Assembly: GCF_008973465.1 (NCBI RefSeq)
Contig: NZ_WBXN01000004.1
Coordinates: forward strand, 3,450,501 to 3,514,500
DNA from: Streptomyces sp. SS1-1
Lineage (GTDB): Bacteria; Actinomycetota; Actinomycetes; Streptomycetales; Streptomycetaceae
DNA: 64,000 bases
Reading direction: 5' to 3'
Each line of letters starts with the position of its first letter. Positions within the stretch are counted from its first letter, which is position 1. Of this stretch, positions 7,925 to 18,209 are shown in pieces. The notes beneath the pieces were generated by a model that ran no database searches, was not told where the DNA came from, and saw only the letters and a list, made by a program, of their open reading frames with translations. Both the position numbers and the translations under genes were made by a program.

Positions 7925-9022
7925 TCAGACCGCGTAGTCGCCGACCAGCTCCGCGCCGGTCGTGTGCTCGCCGCGGTCCGTGATCTCGCCGGTCACCCAG
8001 GCGTCGACGCCGCGGTCGTCCAGCGTGGCCAGAGCCGCGTCGACCGACTCCGCCGGCACGATCGCCATCATGCCGACGCCCATGTTCAGCGTCTTCTCCA
8101 GCTCCAGGCGCTCGACCCGTCCGGTCCTGCCGACGAGGTCGAAGACGGGAGCCGGGGTCCAGGTGGACCGGTCGACGAGCGCGTGGAGTGTGTCGGGGAT
8201 CACCCGGGCCAGGTTGGCGGCCAGACCGCCACCGGTGATGTGGCTGAAGGCGTGCACCTCGGTCGTCCGGGTCAGCGCCAGGCAGTCCAGCGAGTAGATC
8301 TTCGTGGGCTCCAGCAGCTCCTCGCCGAGCGTGCGGCCGAACTCCTCGATCCGGGCGTCCAGCGCGAGACCGGCCTGGTTCAGCAGGACGTGCCGCACCA
8401 GCGAGTACCCGTTCGAGTGAAGGCCGGAGGCCGCCATGGCGATCACGGCGTCACCCTTACGGATGCGATCCGCGCCGAGCAGCCGGTCGGCCTCCACGAC
8501 GCCCGTGCCGGCGCCGGCGACGTCGAAGTCGTGCTCGCCCAGCAGGCCCGGGTGCTCGGCCGTCTCACCACCGACCAGGGCGCAGCCGGCGAGCACACAG
8601 CCCTCGGCGATGCCCTTGACGATCGAGGCGACCCGCTCGGGGTGGACCTTGCCGACGCAGATGTAGTCGGTCATGAACAGCGGCTCGGCACCGCACACCA
8701 CGATGTCGTCCATGACCATGGCGACCAGGTCGTGCCCGATCGTGTCGTAGACGCCCATCTGGCGCGCGATGTCGACCTTGGTGCCGACGCCGTCCGTGGC
8801 GGACGCGAGGAGGGGACGCTCGTACCGCTTGAGGGCGGAGGCGTCGAAGAGTCCGGCGAAGCCGCCGAGGCCGCCGAGGACCTCGGGGCGCTGGGCCTTC
8901 TTCACCCACTCCTTCATCAGCTCGACCGCGCGGTCACCCGCCTCGATGTCGACGCCCGCCGCCGCGTAGGAGGCACCGCTGGTGCCCGTCGCCGGAGGCG
9001 ACTGATCTGACACAGGAGACAT
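7925..9022 (-). CDS. purM: phosphoribosylformylglycinamidine cyclo-ligase
   Basis: PurM, 365 residues, converts FGAM to AIR with ATP, the fifth step of de novo purine synthesis. The family is an AIRS/PurL-like ATP-binding fold. Visible motifs are SATDGVGTKVDIARQM, DLVAMVMDDIVVCGAEPLFMTDY, GCALVGGETAEHPG, ASGLHSNGYSLVR and HITGGGLAANLARV, in the usual order. The short N-terminal lead (MSPVSDQSPPATGTSG) is not conserved. It sits 33 nt after purF on the same strand and is very likely co-transcribed. The ribosome-binding site is weak. Confidence 0.97.
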   Translation of the reverse strand: MSPVSDQSPPATGTSGASYAAAGVDIEAGDRAVELMKEWVKKAQRPEVLGGLGGFAGLFDASALKRYERPLLASATDGVGTKVDIARQMGVYDTIGHDLVAMVMDDIVVCGAEPLFMTDYICVGKVHPERVASIVKGIAEGCVLAGCALVGGETAEHPGLLGEHDFDVAGAGTGVVEADRLLGADRIRKGDAVIAMAASGLHSNGYSLVRHVLLNQAGLALDARIEEFGRTLGEELLEPTKIYSLDCLALTRTTEVHAFSHITGGGLAANLARVIPDTLHALVDRSTWTPAPVFDLVGRTGRVERLELEKTLNMGVGMMAIVPAESVDAALATLDDRGVDAWVTGEITDRGEHTTGAELVGDYAV

Positions 9023-9055
9023 TGCCTGGGATCTTTCGGTTGGGAACTACGGGGC

Positions 9056-10585
9056 TTACGGGCGACGGATCGCGTCGGCGGCAGCCGTGGCGGCCGTACC
9101 GGCCGCGAGCTCGGTCTCCAGGAGCTGCTTGCCGAGCAGCTCCGGGTCCGGGAGGTCCATCGGGTACTCGCCGTCGAAGCAGGCGCGGCACAGGTTCGGC
9201 TTGGCGATGGTGGTCGCCTCGATCATGCCGTCGATGGAGATGTACGACAGGGAGTCGGCGCCCAGCGAGGTGCCGATCTCCTCGATCGTCATGCCGTTGG
9301 CGATGAGCTCGGCGCGGGTGGCGAAGTCGATGCCGAAGAAGCACGGCCACTTCACCGGCGGCGAGGAGATCCGGATGTGGACCTCGGCGGCGCCGGCCTC
9401 GCGGAGCATGCGGACCAGGGCGCGCTGGGTGTTGCCGCGCACGATCGAGTCGTCGACGACGACCAGGCGCTTGCCCTTGATGACTTCCTTGAGCGGGTTC
9501 AGCTTCAGGCGGATGCCGAGCTGGCGGATGGTCTGCGAGGGCTGGATGAAGGTCCGGCCGACGTAGGCGTTCTTCACCAGGCCGGCGCCGAACGGGATGC
9601 CGCTCGCCTCCGCGTACCCGATGGCGGCCGGGGTGCCCGACTCCGGGGTCGCTATGACGAGGTCGGCCTCGACCGGGGCCTCCTTCGCCAGCTTGCGGCC
9701 CATCTCCACGCGGGAGAGGTACACGTTGCGGCCGGCGATGTCGGTGTCGGGGCGGGCCAGGTACACGTACTCGAAGACACAGCCCTTGGGCTTCGCTTCC
9801 GCGAATCGGGAGCTGCGCAGGCCGTTCTCGTCGATGGCGACGAACTCGCCCGGCTCAATCTCGCGGACGTAGCTGGCGCCGACGATGTCGAGGGCCGCGC
9901 TCTCGGAGGCGGCGACCCAGCCGCGCTCGAGCCGGCCGAGGACCAGCGGGCGGATGCCCTGCGGGTCGCGGGCGGCGTAGAGGGTGTGCTCGTCCATGAA
10001 GACGAGGCTGAAGGCGCCCTGCACCTGCGGAAGGACCTCGTGGGCCGCCTCCTCGATGGTGAGCGGCTTGCCGTCGTCGTCGACCTGGGCCGCGAGCAGC
10101 GCGGTCAGCAGGTCGGTGTCGTTGGTCGCCGCGACGCGCGGGGACCGGCCGCCCTCCTGCTTGGGCAGGTCGGCGACCATCTCGGCGAGCTGGGCGGTGT
10201 TGACGAGGTTGCCGTTGTGGCCGAGCGCGATGGAGCCGTGCCCGGTGGCACGGAACGTCGGCTGGGCGTTCTCCCACACGGAGGCGCCGGTGGTCGAGTA
10301 GCGGGCGTGTCCGACCGCGATGTGACCCTGGAGCGAACCGAGCGAGGTCTCGTCGAAGACCTGGGACACGAGGCCCATGTCCTTGAAGACGAGGATCTGG
10401 GAGCCGTTGCTGACCGCGATTCCCGCGGATTCCTGGCCCCGATGCTGGAGGGCGTAGAGCCCGAAGTACGTGAGCTTTGCGACCTCTTCGCCCGGAGCCC
10501 AGACACCGAAGACGCCACACGCGTCCTGGGGGCCTTTCTCGCCGGGGAGCAGATCGTGATTGAGTCGACCGTCACCACGTGGCAC
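9056..10585 (-). CDS. purF: amidophosphoribosyltransferase
   Basis: PurF, 509 residues, catalyses the committed step of purine synthesis: PRPP plus glutamine to phosphoribosylamine. The N-terminal class II (Ntn) glutaminase starts at Cys23 (CGVFGVWAPGEE), so the first 22 residues would be a removable leader. The C-terminal phosphoribosyltransferase has LVVVDDSIVRGNT. Four cysteines expected to hold a 4Fe-4S cluster in the Bacillus-type enzyme are present (GCVFEY, PCFFGID, CRACFDG). Start is GTG 10585. The gene precedes purM by 33 nt and follows a META lipoprotein gene on the same strand. Confidence 0.97.
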   Translation of the reverse strand: MPRGDGRLNHDLLPGEKGPQDACGVFGVWAPGEEVAKLTYFGLYALQHRGQESAGIAVSNGSQILVFKDMGLVSQVFDETSLGSLQGHIAVGHARYSTTGASVWENAQPTFRATGHGSIALGHNGNLVNTAQLAEMVADLPKQEGGRSPRVAATNDTDLLTALLAAQVDDDGKPLTIEEAAHEVLPQVQGAFSLVFMDEHTLYAARDPQGIRPLVLGRLERGWVAASESAALDIVGASYVREIEPGEFVAIDENGLRSSRFAEAKPKGCVFEYVYLARPDTDIAGRNVYLSRVEMGRKLAKEAPVEADLVIATPESGTPAAIGYAEASGIPFGAGLVKNAYVGRTFIQPSQTIRQLGIRLKLNPLKEVIKGKRLVVVDDSIVRGNTQRALVRMLREAGAAEVHIRISSPPVKWPCFFGIDFATRAELIANGMTIEEIGTSLGADSLSYISIDGMIEATTIAKPNLCRACFDGEYPMDLPDPELLGKQLLETELAAGTAATAAADAIRRP

Positions 10586-10646
10586 GTCCCCGAGTGTAGG
10601 CGAGGTCGACCACTGGTCCGAATTGGGGATGCGCGGCCGTAAAGGA

Positions 10647-11441
10647 TCACTTGCCGGCGGTCGCGCGGACGGTCTCGCCGTTTTCGCTGGTCAGCGTGAG
10701 GGTCTGGCCGTCGACGCGGTATTTCACGGTGCTGTCGAAGAGCCCCAGGAGCTTCTTCTCCGCTGTCATGAGTGAGGTGTCGCACATCATTCGGGTGGTG
10801 GACGCCGTGCCGAGCGTGATACTGCCGTCGCGGACCGTCGCGGTGGCCTTCACGCGGTTGCAGCCGAGGCTTCCGCCGACCTGGCCGGTCTTCGGGTCGA
10901 AGGTGAGGTGGGCCCGGCCGTCGGCGTCCGGGCTGGTGACGGTCCACTCGGTGCCCTTGAGCGGGGCCGCCTCGCTCCGGGTGAGCGCCACGCGGTCGCC
11001 GTCCTTCGTGGTGAGGGTGAGCTTGTCGCCGTCCTTCCCGGTGGTCAGGTCGCCGTCGGCGAGGGTGCGGGCGAGGGTCTGCTCGAAGCCGGCGGGGACG
11101 CCGTCGCAGGCCATCTCCGTCGACTGGATGCCGTCGAAGGAGACGTGTCCGTCGGCGAAGTCGGCGCGGGCGCCGAAGGCGTTGCAGCCGAGGTTCCCCT
11201 CGACCTTCCCGTCGCCGGAGATCCGCAGCCAGGCGCCGTCGGGGGCCGCCTTCTTCCGGCCGTCCACGGTCACCTGGTCGACGGCCCATCGGGCGTCGGA
11301 GAGGGACGCCCGCGCCCCGGCGCCGACGGATGAGCTGCCCGCGTCCTCACTGCCGCAGGCCGCGGCGAGCGGGATGAGGGTGAGGGCGGCGAGGGCGGGC
11401 AGTCGCCGCTGCCGCGTACCGGGTGTGCCGAGAGTGTCCAT
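10647..11441 (-). CDS. META-domain lipoprotein
   Basis: A 264-residue predicted lipoprotein. The N-terminus has basic residues, a hydrophobic run (ALAALTLIPLAAAC) and Cys29 as the likely lipidation site; the -3 residue is Ala instead of the usual Leu. Two META (HslJ-like) domains follow, about residues 45-150 and 155-262. Each has a Trp near its start (RWAVDQV, TEWTVTS), a GCN motif (LGCNAFG, LGCNRV) and an ST-M-CD motif (STEMACD, STTRMMCD). META domains occur in envelope and stress proteins, with no fixed enzymatic role. ATG 11441 was chosen for the signal peptide. It lies 61 nt upstream of purF on the same strand. Confidence 0.85.
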   Translation of the reverse strand: MDTLGTPGTRQRRLPALAALTLIPLAAACGSEDAGSSSVGAGARASLSDARWAVDQVTVDGRKKAAPDGAWLRISGDGKVEGNLGCNAFGARADFADGHVSFDGIQSTEMACDGVPAGFEQTLARTLADGDLTTGKDGDKLTLTTKDGDRVALTRSEAAPLKGTEWTVTSPDADGRAHLTFDPKTGQVGGSLGCNRVKATATVRDGSITLGTASTTRMMCDTSLMTAEKKLLGLFDSTVKYRVDGQTLTLTSENGETVRATAGK

Positions 11442-11551
11442 GCCGGTGGGACGGGAGGGACGGGGGACCGGTTCCGCTTTTCGATTGCGACCCAGGCGCC
11501 TGGGTGGGCAGAGTCGGACCCGATCCGTGACCCGGCCGAAGGAGACCGCCC

Positions 11552-12283
11552 GTGACGCCCGGCCCGCGACGCCGTCTGGCCCTCCTCGGGGGCGGGTTCT
11601 CCACCGACGACGACGGCGTGCTGGACGACTGGGTGCTCGGCCTGGTGGACGCGGCCCGGCCCAAGGTCTGCTTCGTGCCGACGGCCAGCGGCGACGCGCC
11701 CGGCTACGTCGACCGCTTCCTCGACGCGTTCGCGTCCCGTCCGGTCGACACCGGGGTGCTGCCCCTGTTCCGACGCACACTCGACGACGAGGCCCTGCGG
11801 TCCTTCCTGCTGGGCCGGGACGTCGTGTATGTCGGCGGGGGCAACACCGCGAACCTGCTGGCCGTCTGGCGCGCGCACGGCGTGGACCGGCTGCTGCGCG
11901 AGGCGTACGACCGGGGCGTCCTGCTGTGCGGCATCAGCGCCGGTGCCAACTGCTGGGCCGAGGGCTCCCACACCGACTCCTTCGGGCCGCTGACGCACCT
12001 GGCCGACGGGCTGGGGCTGCTACCCGGCTCGGTGTGCCCCCACTACGACGGTGAGCCGGGACGGCGGCCCTCCTACCGGGCGGCGGTGGCGGGCGGGGCG
12101 CTGCCGCCGGGCTGGGCGGTGGAGGACGGGGTCGGCGCCCTGTTCACGGAGGGCCGGCTGACGGAGGCGGTGACGCGGGTGCCCGGGGCCGGGCTGTACC
12201 GGGTGGAGCCGGCCGGGGAGGGCGGGGCCACCGAGCACGCCGTGCCCTGTAGCCCGCTCCCCGGGGGCCCGGTCAGCCCATGA
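11552..12283 (+). CDS. peptidase E-like (S51 family) protein
   Basis: A 243-residue protein of the S51 peptidase / cyanophycinase-like family with a class I glutaminase-like fold. The nucleophile elbow is GISAGANCW with Ser129. Other family marks are the N-terminal LALLGGGFS, CFVPTASGD, and DVVYVGGGNTANLLAVWR before the nucleophile. Known members cleave aspartyl dipeptides or similar small peptides in the cytoplasm; there is no signal peptide. GTG 11552 follows AAGGAG by 8 nt. It is divergent from the META lipoprotein gene and overlaps the convergent next gene by 11 bp. Confidence 0.85.
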   Translation: MTPGPRRRLALLGGGFSTDDDGVLDDWVLGLVDAARPKVCFVPTASGDAPGYVDRFLDAFASRPVDTGVLPLFRRTLDDEALRSFLLGRDVVYVGGGNTANLLAVWRAHGVDRLLREAYDRGVLLCGISAGANCWAEGSHTDSFGPLTHLADGLGLLPGSVCPHYDGEPGRRPSYRAAVAGGALPPGWAVEDGVGALFTEGRLTEAVTRVPGAGLYRVEPAGEGGATEHAVPCSPLPGGPVSP

Positions 12284-13070
12284 GGGGCAGCAGGGCGCCC
12301 AGGTCGGCGCGCTCGCCGCTCGCGCTGACCTTGGCCTCCGCGAGGGCGTCCCGCCAGGTGAGGCGGCCGGTCGCGAGCCGGATCCAGGTCAGCGGGTCGG
12401 TCTCGACGACGTTGGGCGGGGTGCCCCGGGTGTGCCGGGGGCCCTCCACGCACTGCACGACGGCGTACGGCGGGACGCGGACCTCGGTCGAACCGCCGGG
12501 CGCCTTCACGGCGAGCGCGTCGGCGAGGAGCCGGGTGCAGGCGGCGAGGGCCTGCCGCTCGTACGGGATGTCGAGGCCGGGGACGGCGGCGTTCAGGTCG
12601 TCGGTGTGGACGACCAGTTCGACGGTACGGGTGACCAGGTAGTCGGCGAGGGACAGGACGCCGGTGCGGGTGTCGAGGAGCCGGTCGCCGGGCGCGGCCG
12701 CCAGGCGCTCGGTGATGCGCTCCTCGGTGCGGGCGTACAGCGCGTCGAGGTCGGGGTGGGCGGCGGCCAGCTCACGGGTGCCGTCGGCGATGTCCGCGGC
12801 GCGGGCGGCGGTGGCCGACGGCCAGTCGAGGAGGGTGAGCGTGGCCTTCGCCGGCTCGTCCCGGTCGAGGTTGCGGCTGACGGTCTCCACGGCCATGGTC
12901 ACGTGGGCGGCCAGGTCCCGTACGGTCCAGGCGTCCAGGCGGGTCGGCAGGGCGAGCTGCTCGGCGGTGAGCCCGCGGACGGCCTGCCGGACGTGCCCGA
13001 ACTGGGCGAGCACGGCGGTGCGGATCTTGACGGGGTCGTAGGTGCGCGCGCGCTTCTTGGCCGGGGGCAT
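12273..13070 (-). CDS. maleylpyruvate isomerase-family mycothiol-dependent protein
   Basis: A 265-residue protein of the DinB-like, mycothiol-binding maleylpyruvate isomerase N-terminal family. The N-terminal helical bundle contains the characteristic TRLDAWTVRDLAAHVTMAVE, where the His is part of the usual metal/thiol site. A second block (LADYLVTRTVELVVHTDDL) holds the other expected His. The C-terminal part ends TWIRLATGRLTWRDALAEAKV, typical of the sterol-carrier-like tail of these proteins. Substrate unknown. ATG 13070 begins MPPAKKRART, the usual form in Streptomyces; longer in-frame starts lack support. Confidence 0.85.
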   Translation of the reverse strand: MPPAKKRARTYDPVKIRTAVLAQFGHVRQAVRGLTAEQLALPTRLDAWTVRDLAAHVTMAVETVSRNLDRDEPAKATLTLLDWPSATAARAADIADGTRELAAAHPDLDALYARTEERITERLAAAPGDRLLDTRTGVLSLADYLVTRTVELVVHTDDLNAAVPGLDIPYERQALAACTRLLADALAVKAPGGSTEVRVPPYAVVQCVEGPRHTRGTPPNVVETDPLTWIRLATGRLTWRDALAEAKVSASGERADLGALLPLMG

Positions 13071-13202
13071 GGGGAGCAGCCTATTGCGGGAGATCGCGGC
13101 TCGAATCGGCGTTCGATAACTCGTCCGAGTGATCGACTGCGGAAGACATCCCGCGTCGGCTGCCCCGGACGACACTGGTCACCGCTCAGGAGGAGGTGCA
13201 GC

Positions 13203-13787
13203 ATGACGGTTATGGCCGAGCGCACGTCTCAGATGTCGGTGGAGGAGTTCGAAACGATCGCCGCCGCCGCTCCCGAGACCGTCACGTTGGAGTTCATCGA
13301 CGGACGGATCGGGGTCAAAGCGGTGACGGACGGGGACCACAGCACCCTCGTGTCCTGGCTGGCCCGGCGGTGTATGCAGACAAGGCCCGACCTGGACCTG
13401 TATCAGGGTCAAGGGCTCCGGGTCGAGGCGTACCGGGAAGGCCGGGCGAAACCGGACGCAGTACTCGCACCCGAAGCCCACTTCGCCGGGCACGGGGAGT
13501 GGGCCGACCCCGACGGAACCCTCATGGTCGTGGGGGTTACCTCGTACGACTCGGACACGGACCGGCGGGACCGGCACGACAAGCCGGCCGCCTACGGCCA
13601 GTCCGGCATCCCGCTGTATCTCCTGATCGACCGGGACAACTGCACGGTCACCGTGCACAGTTCCCCTGACCGGCGAGTCGGGGGCTATCGCGAGGTGCAC
13701 GTCGCGAAGTTCGACGAGAAGGTGCTTCTCCCCGACCCCGTCGGCATCGAACTCGACACGGAGATCCTCGAGAACTACGTGCGGTGA
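13203..13787 (+). CDS. Uma2 family (DUF820) nuclease-fold protein
   Basis: A 194-residue Uma2/DUF820 protein with a PD-(D/E)XK-type restriction endonuclease fold. The core is visible as EFIDGRIGVKAVTDGDHSTLVSWL, then LYQGQGLRVE and GRAKPDAVLAP (the PD), DGTLMVVGVTSYDSDTD (the E is replaced by V in VVGV) and RDRHDKPAAYGQSGIPLYLLID. The loss of the usual Glu before the TSxxSxxxD segment makes nuclease activity uncertain. Uma2 genes are numerous in Streptomyces and their role is unknown. ATG 13203 has AGGAGG 7 nt upstream. A terminator shared with purL follows. Confidence 0.85.
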   Translation: MTVMAERTSQMSVEEFETIAAAAPETVTLEFIDGRIGVKAVTDGDHSTLVSWLARRCMQTRPDLDLYQGQGLRVEAYREGRAKPDAVLAPEAHFAGHGEWADPDGTLMVVGVTSYDSDTDRRDRHDKPAAYGQSGIPLYLLIDRDNCTVTVHSSPDRRVGGYREVHVAKFDEKVLLPDPVGIELDTEILENYVR

Positions 13788-13796
13788 GACGAAGAA

Positions 13797-13824
13797 GGTC
13801 CCGTCCGGTCGGCCGGACGGGACC
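13797..13824. terminator. bidirectional terminator between Uma2 gene and purL
   Basis: A perfect 12-bp stem (GGTCCCGTCCGG at 13797-13808, complement at 13813-13824) with a TCGG tetraloop, lying between convergent genes. Confidence 0.85.
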
Positions 13825-13840
13825 TCCTGGCGTACGCCGG

Positions 13841-16095
<2,255 letters not shown>

Positions 16096-16099
<4 letters not shown>

Positions 16100-16776
16100 G
16101 CGTTGACCAGCTTCTTGAGGATCGAGGTGAAGAACGGGAGGCCGTCGGTGCGGCCGGTGCCGATGAGCGACTCCACGGCGTGCTCCGGGTGCGGCATCAG
16201 GCCCACGACGTTGCCGGCCTCGTTGGTGATGCCGGCGATGTCGTTGAGCGAGCCGTTGGGGTTGAAGTCCAGGTAGCGGAACGCGACCCGGCCCTCGGCC
16301 TCCAGCTTGTCCAGCGTGTACTGGTCGGCCACATAGCGGCCGTCCATGTTCTTCAGCGGGATGTGGATCTCCTGGCCGGCCGTGTAGTCGGTCGTCCAGG
16401 CCGTCCCGGCGTTCTCCACGCGCAGCTTCTGGTCACGGCAGATGAAGTGCAGGTGGTCGTTGCCGAGCATGCCGCCGGGCAGCAGATGCGCCTCGGTGAG
16501 GATCTGGAAGCCGTTGCAGATTCCGAGGACGGGAAGGCCGCCCTTCGCCTGCTCGATGACGGTGTCCATCACCGGCGAGAAGCGGGCGATGGCTCCGGCG
16601 CGCAGATAGTCGCCATAGGAGAAACCACCGCACAACACCACGGCGTCGACCTGCTTGAGGTCTTTGTCCTTGTGCCACAGGGCGACCGGTTCGGCGCCCG
16701 CGAGGCGGATCGCGCGCTGTGTGTCCCGGTCGTCGAGAGAACCCGGGAAAGTGACGACGCCAATACGAGCGGTCAC
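16096..16776 (-). CDS. purQ: phosphoribosylformylglycinamidine synthase glutaminase subunit
   Basis: PurQ, 226 residues, a class I glutamine amidotransferase that supplies ammonia to PurL. The nucleophile is in [20 protein letters not shown], and the catalytic His-Glu pair in [11 protein letters not shown] near the C-terminus. The N-terminal [15 protein letters not shown] and [17 protein letters not shown] are typical. GTG 16776 overlaps the purS stop by 4 nt (GTGA), and its stop overlaps the purL ATG by 4 nt. Confidence 0.98.
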
Positions 16777-17036
16777 TTCGCGGCCTCCGCGACTTCCTCG
16801 ACGCGGACGGTGAAGTCCTCGATCACGGTGTTGGCGAGGAAGGATTCCGCAAGATCGTGGATGCGGGCGAGCGCGGCTTCGTCGACCGGTCCGTCAACTT
16901 CCAGTTCGAAACGCTTTCCCTGACGTACGTCCGAGATGCCTTCGAAACCCAGTCGCGGCAGTGCGCGCTGCACCGCCTGGCCCTGGGGGTCGAGGATCTC
17001 CGGCTTGAGCATGACGTCGACTACGACGCGTGCCAC
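16773..17036 (-). CDS. purS: phosphoribosylformylglycinamidine synthase subunit PurS
   Basis: PurS, 87 residues, a small structural subunit that holds PurL and PurQ together and helps ammonia transfer. The sequence [19 protein letters not shown] is the family signature, followed by [18 protein letters not shown]. Of two GTG codons, 17042 lies inside the Shine-Dalgarno sequence GGGAG, while 17036 is correctly placed about 5 nt after it; the protein then begins MARVVVDV, as I recall from other Streptomyces. It is the first gene of the purSQL operon. Confidence 0.95.
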   Translation of the reverse strand: MARVVVDVMLKPEILDPQGQAVQRALPRLGFEGISDVRQGKRFELEVDGPVDEAALARIHDLAESFLANTVIEDFTVRVEEVAEAAK

Positions 17037-17372
17037 GTGCACTCCCGGTGGTGTGGTGCTGAGCAGGTTCCTGCAAGGTGCTTTCAGACTACCCGCACAA
17101 AATTTCTACGCGCGTCGACTTGTAGGAAGCTACGTGACCGCGCTCACGACGGCCACCCGGCGGGCCACGCCGTGAAAAGTTCCGGAAAAGATCCCGGATC
17201 GACACCCGATGCCTATTGCGCGCGACGGTCTCCGCGCACCACGCTTCCACCGAAGTCACTCCGGCTCCTTCTTGCTTTTGGACACGCGGAAGGATTTAGT
17301 CGAGCTTCACATTGCATTGTCGGGCACGGTACAAATGAATTGTCAGCGTGCCGTACGAAGGGACCGATATTC
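17037..17372. other. divergent promoter region between purS and lsrL
   Basis: A 336-bp gap with no gene. It is noticeably lower in GC than its surroundings, especially 17090-17120 and 17270-17345 (AAAATTTCTACG, TTAGTCGAGCTTCACATTG, ACAAATGAATTG). It must contain the purSQL and lsrL promoters. No PurR-type box was recognised. Confidence 0.6.
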
Positions 17373-17690
17373 GTGGCGCAGAAGGTCGTGGTCACTCTCT
17401 TTGACGACATCGACGGCTCAGAAGCGGCGGAAACGATCGCCTTCGGACTCGACGGCAAGTCGTACGAGATCGACCTGAATGAAGCCAATGCCAGCAAACT
17501 GCGTAAGGTGCTCGCGCCCTACGTGGAGGCCGGCCGCAAGCGGTCGAGGTCGGGCAAGGCGTTCCGGCAGACGGAGGTCGCCCCCGACCCGGCGGCCGTC
17601 CGCGCCTGGGCCCAGGCCAACAAGATGGAGGTGCCGGCCCGCGGCCGTATCCCCAAGAAGGTCTACGAGGCGTTCGCCTCGGCGCAGTGA
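17373..17690 (+). CDS. lsrL: Lsr2-like nucleoid protein (LsrL type)
   Basis: A 105-residue Lsr2-family protein, a xenogeneic silencer that binds AT-rich DNA and bridges it. The N-terminal dimerisation domain runs MAQKVVVTLFDDIDGSEAAETIAFGLDGKSYEIDL, then a charged linker (GRKRSRSGKAF), then a C-terminal AT-hook-like DNA-binding domain whose key motif is RGR in PARGRIPKKVYEAF. Length and its position next to purS match the second Streptomyces paralogue, which I recall as LsrL, and not the 111-residue Lsr2 encoded elsewhere. GTG 17373 follows GAAGGGA. The AT-richer promoter region suggests possible self-binding. Confidence 0.92.
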   Translation: MAQKVVVTLFDDIDGSEAAETIAFGLDGKSYEIDLNEANASKLRKVLAPYVEAGRKRSRSGKAFRQTEVAPDPAAVRAWAQANKMEVPARGRIPKKVYEAFASAQ

Positions 17691-17693
17691 GCC

Positions 17694-17731
17694 GGTCCGC
17701 GGGGCGGGTCCTCAGGGCCCGCCGGCGGACC
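17694..17731 (+). terminator. terminator of lsrL
   Basis: GGTCCGC at 17694-17700 pairs with GCGGACC at 17725-17731, with an inner GGCGGG/CCCGCC stem. It starts 4 nt after the lsrL stop. Confidence 0.7.
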
Positions 17732-17768
17732 CTCGGGGCGGTGCGCCCGGACCGGTGCGACAACCGAC

Positions 17769-17799
17769 TTGCGCTACCCCCCTGCTGATCAGCTAATGT
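17769..17799 (+). promoter_or_regulatory. possible promoter of tRNA-Gly (TCC)
   Basis: TTGCGC at 17769-17774 and TAATGT at 17794-17799, with a 19-bp spacer, about 50 bp before the tRNA. Confidence 0.45.
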
Positions 17800-17848
17800 C
17801 TGGAGCACGCCAGCGGGCGGGGCCGAGAAAGTCCAGCTCGCCGAGCAT

Positions 17849-17920
17849 GCGGGTGTAGTTCAGTAGTAGAACATCCCCCTTCCAGGGGGAAGGCGCAGTG
17901 TGCAATTCCTGTCACCCGCT
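17849..17920 (+). tRNA. tRNA-Gly (TCC)
   Basis: A 72-nt cloverleaf with acceptor arms GCGGGTG (17849-17855) and CACCCGC (17913-17919), discriminator T and anticodon TCC in CTTCCAG. The anticodon stem is CCCCC/GGGGG. CCA is not encoded. Confidence 0.95.
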
Positions 17921-18000
17921 CTGCACCGCCGTACCGACGATCCTTGTGGATCAGGTAGGCTGGTGCCCGCGCCGATCGGTGAGAGCCGGTCGGAGGCAAT

Positions 18001-18073
18001 GCGGACGTAGCTCAGTTGGTAGAGCGCAACCTTGCCAAGGTTGAGGTCGCGAGTTCGAGCCTCGTCGTCCGCT
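18001..18073 (+). tRNA. tRNA-Gly (GCC), first copy
   Basis: A 73-nt cloverleaf with acceptor arms GCGGACG (18001-18007) and CGTCCGC (18066-18072), discriminator T and anticodon GCC in TTGCCAA. It is nearly identical to the tRNA at 21821. A terminator follows. Confidence 0.97.
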
Positions 18074-18081
18074 CGGGAATG

Positions 18082-18112
18082 AGACCCCGGTCCTTCTGGA
18101 CCGGGGTCTTTT
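18082..18112 (+). terminator. terminator of the tRNA-Gly genes
   Basis: A perfect 12-bp stem (AGACCCCGGTCC at 18082-18093, complement at 18098-18109) with loop TTCT, running into TTTT. A textbook rho-independent terminator. Confidence 0.92.
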
Positions 18113-18209
18113 CGTTGCCCCGAAGCACCCCGCCCCTTCTGACATTTGTCATGCCGGGCGATGACAGCACGCACTGCCGGGCGCCCTCGGCCGGCGGAAG
18201 GCTGAGGGC

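Noticed and set aside
17037..17042. purS start at GTG 17042
   Set aside because: The codon overlaps its own Shine-Dalgarno sequence; GTG 17036 is correctly spaced.
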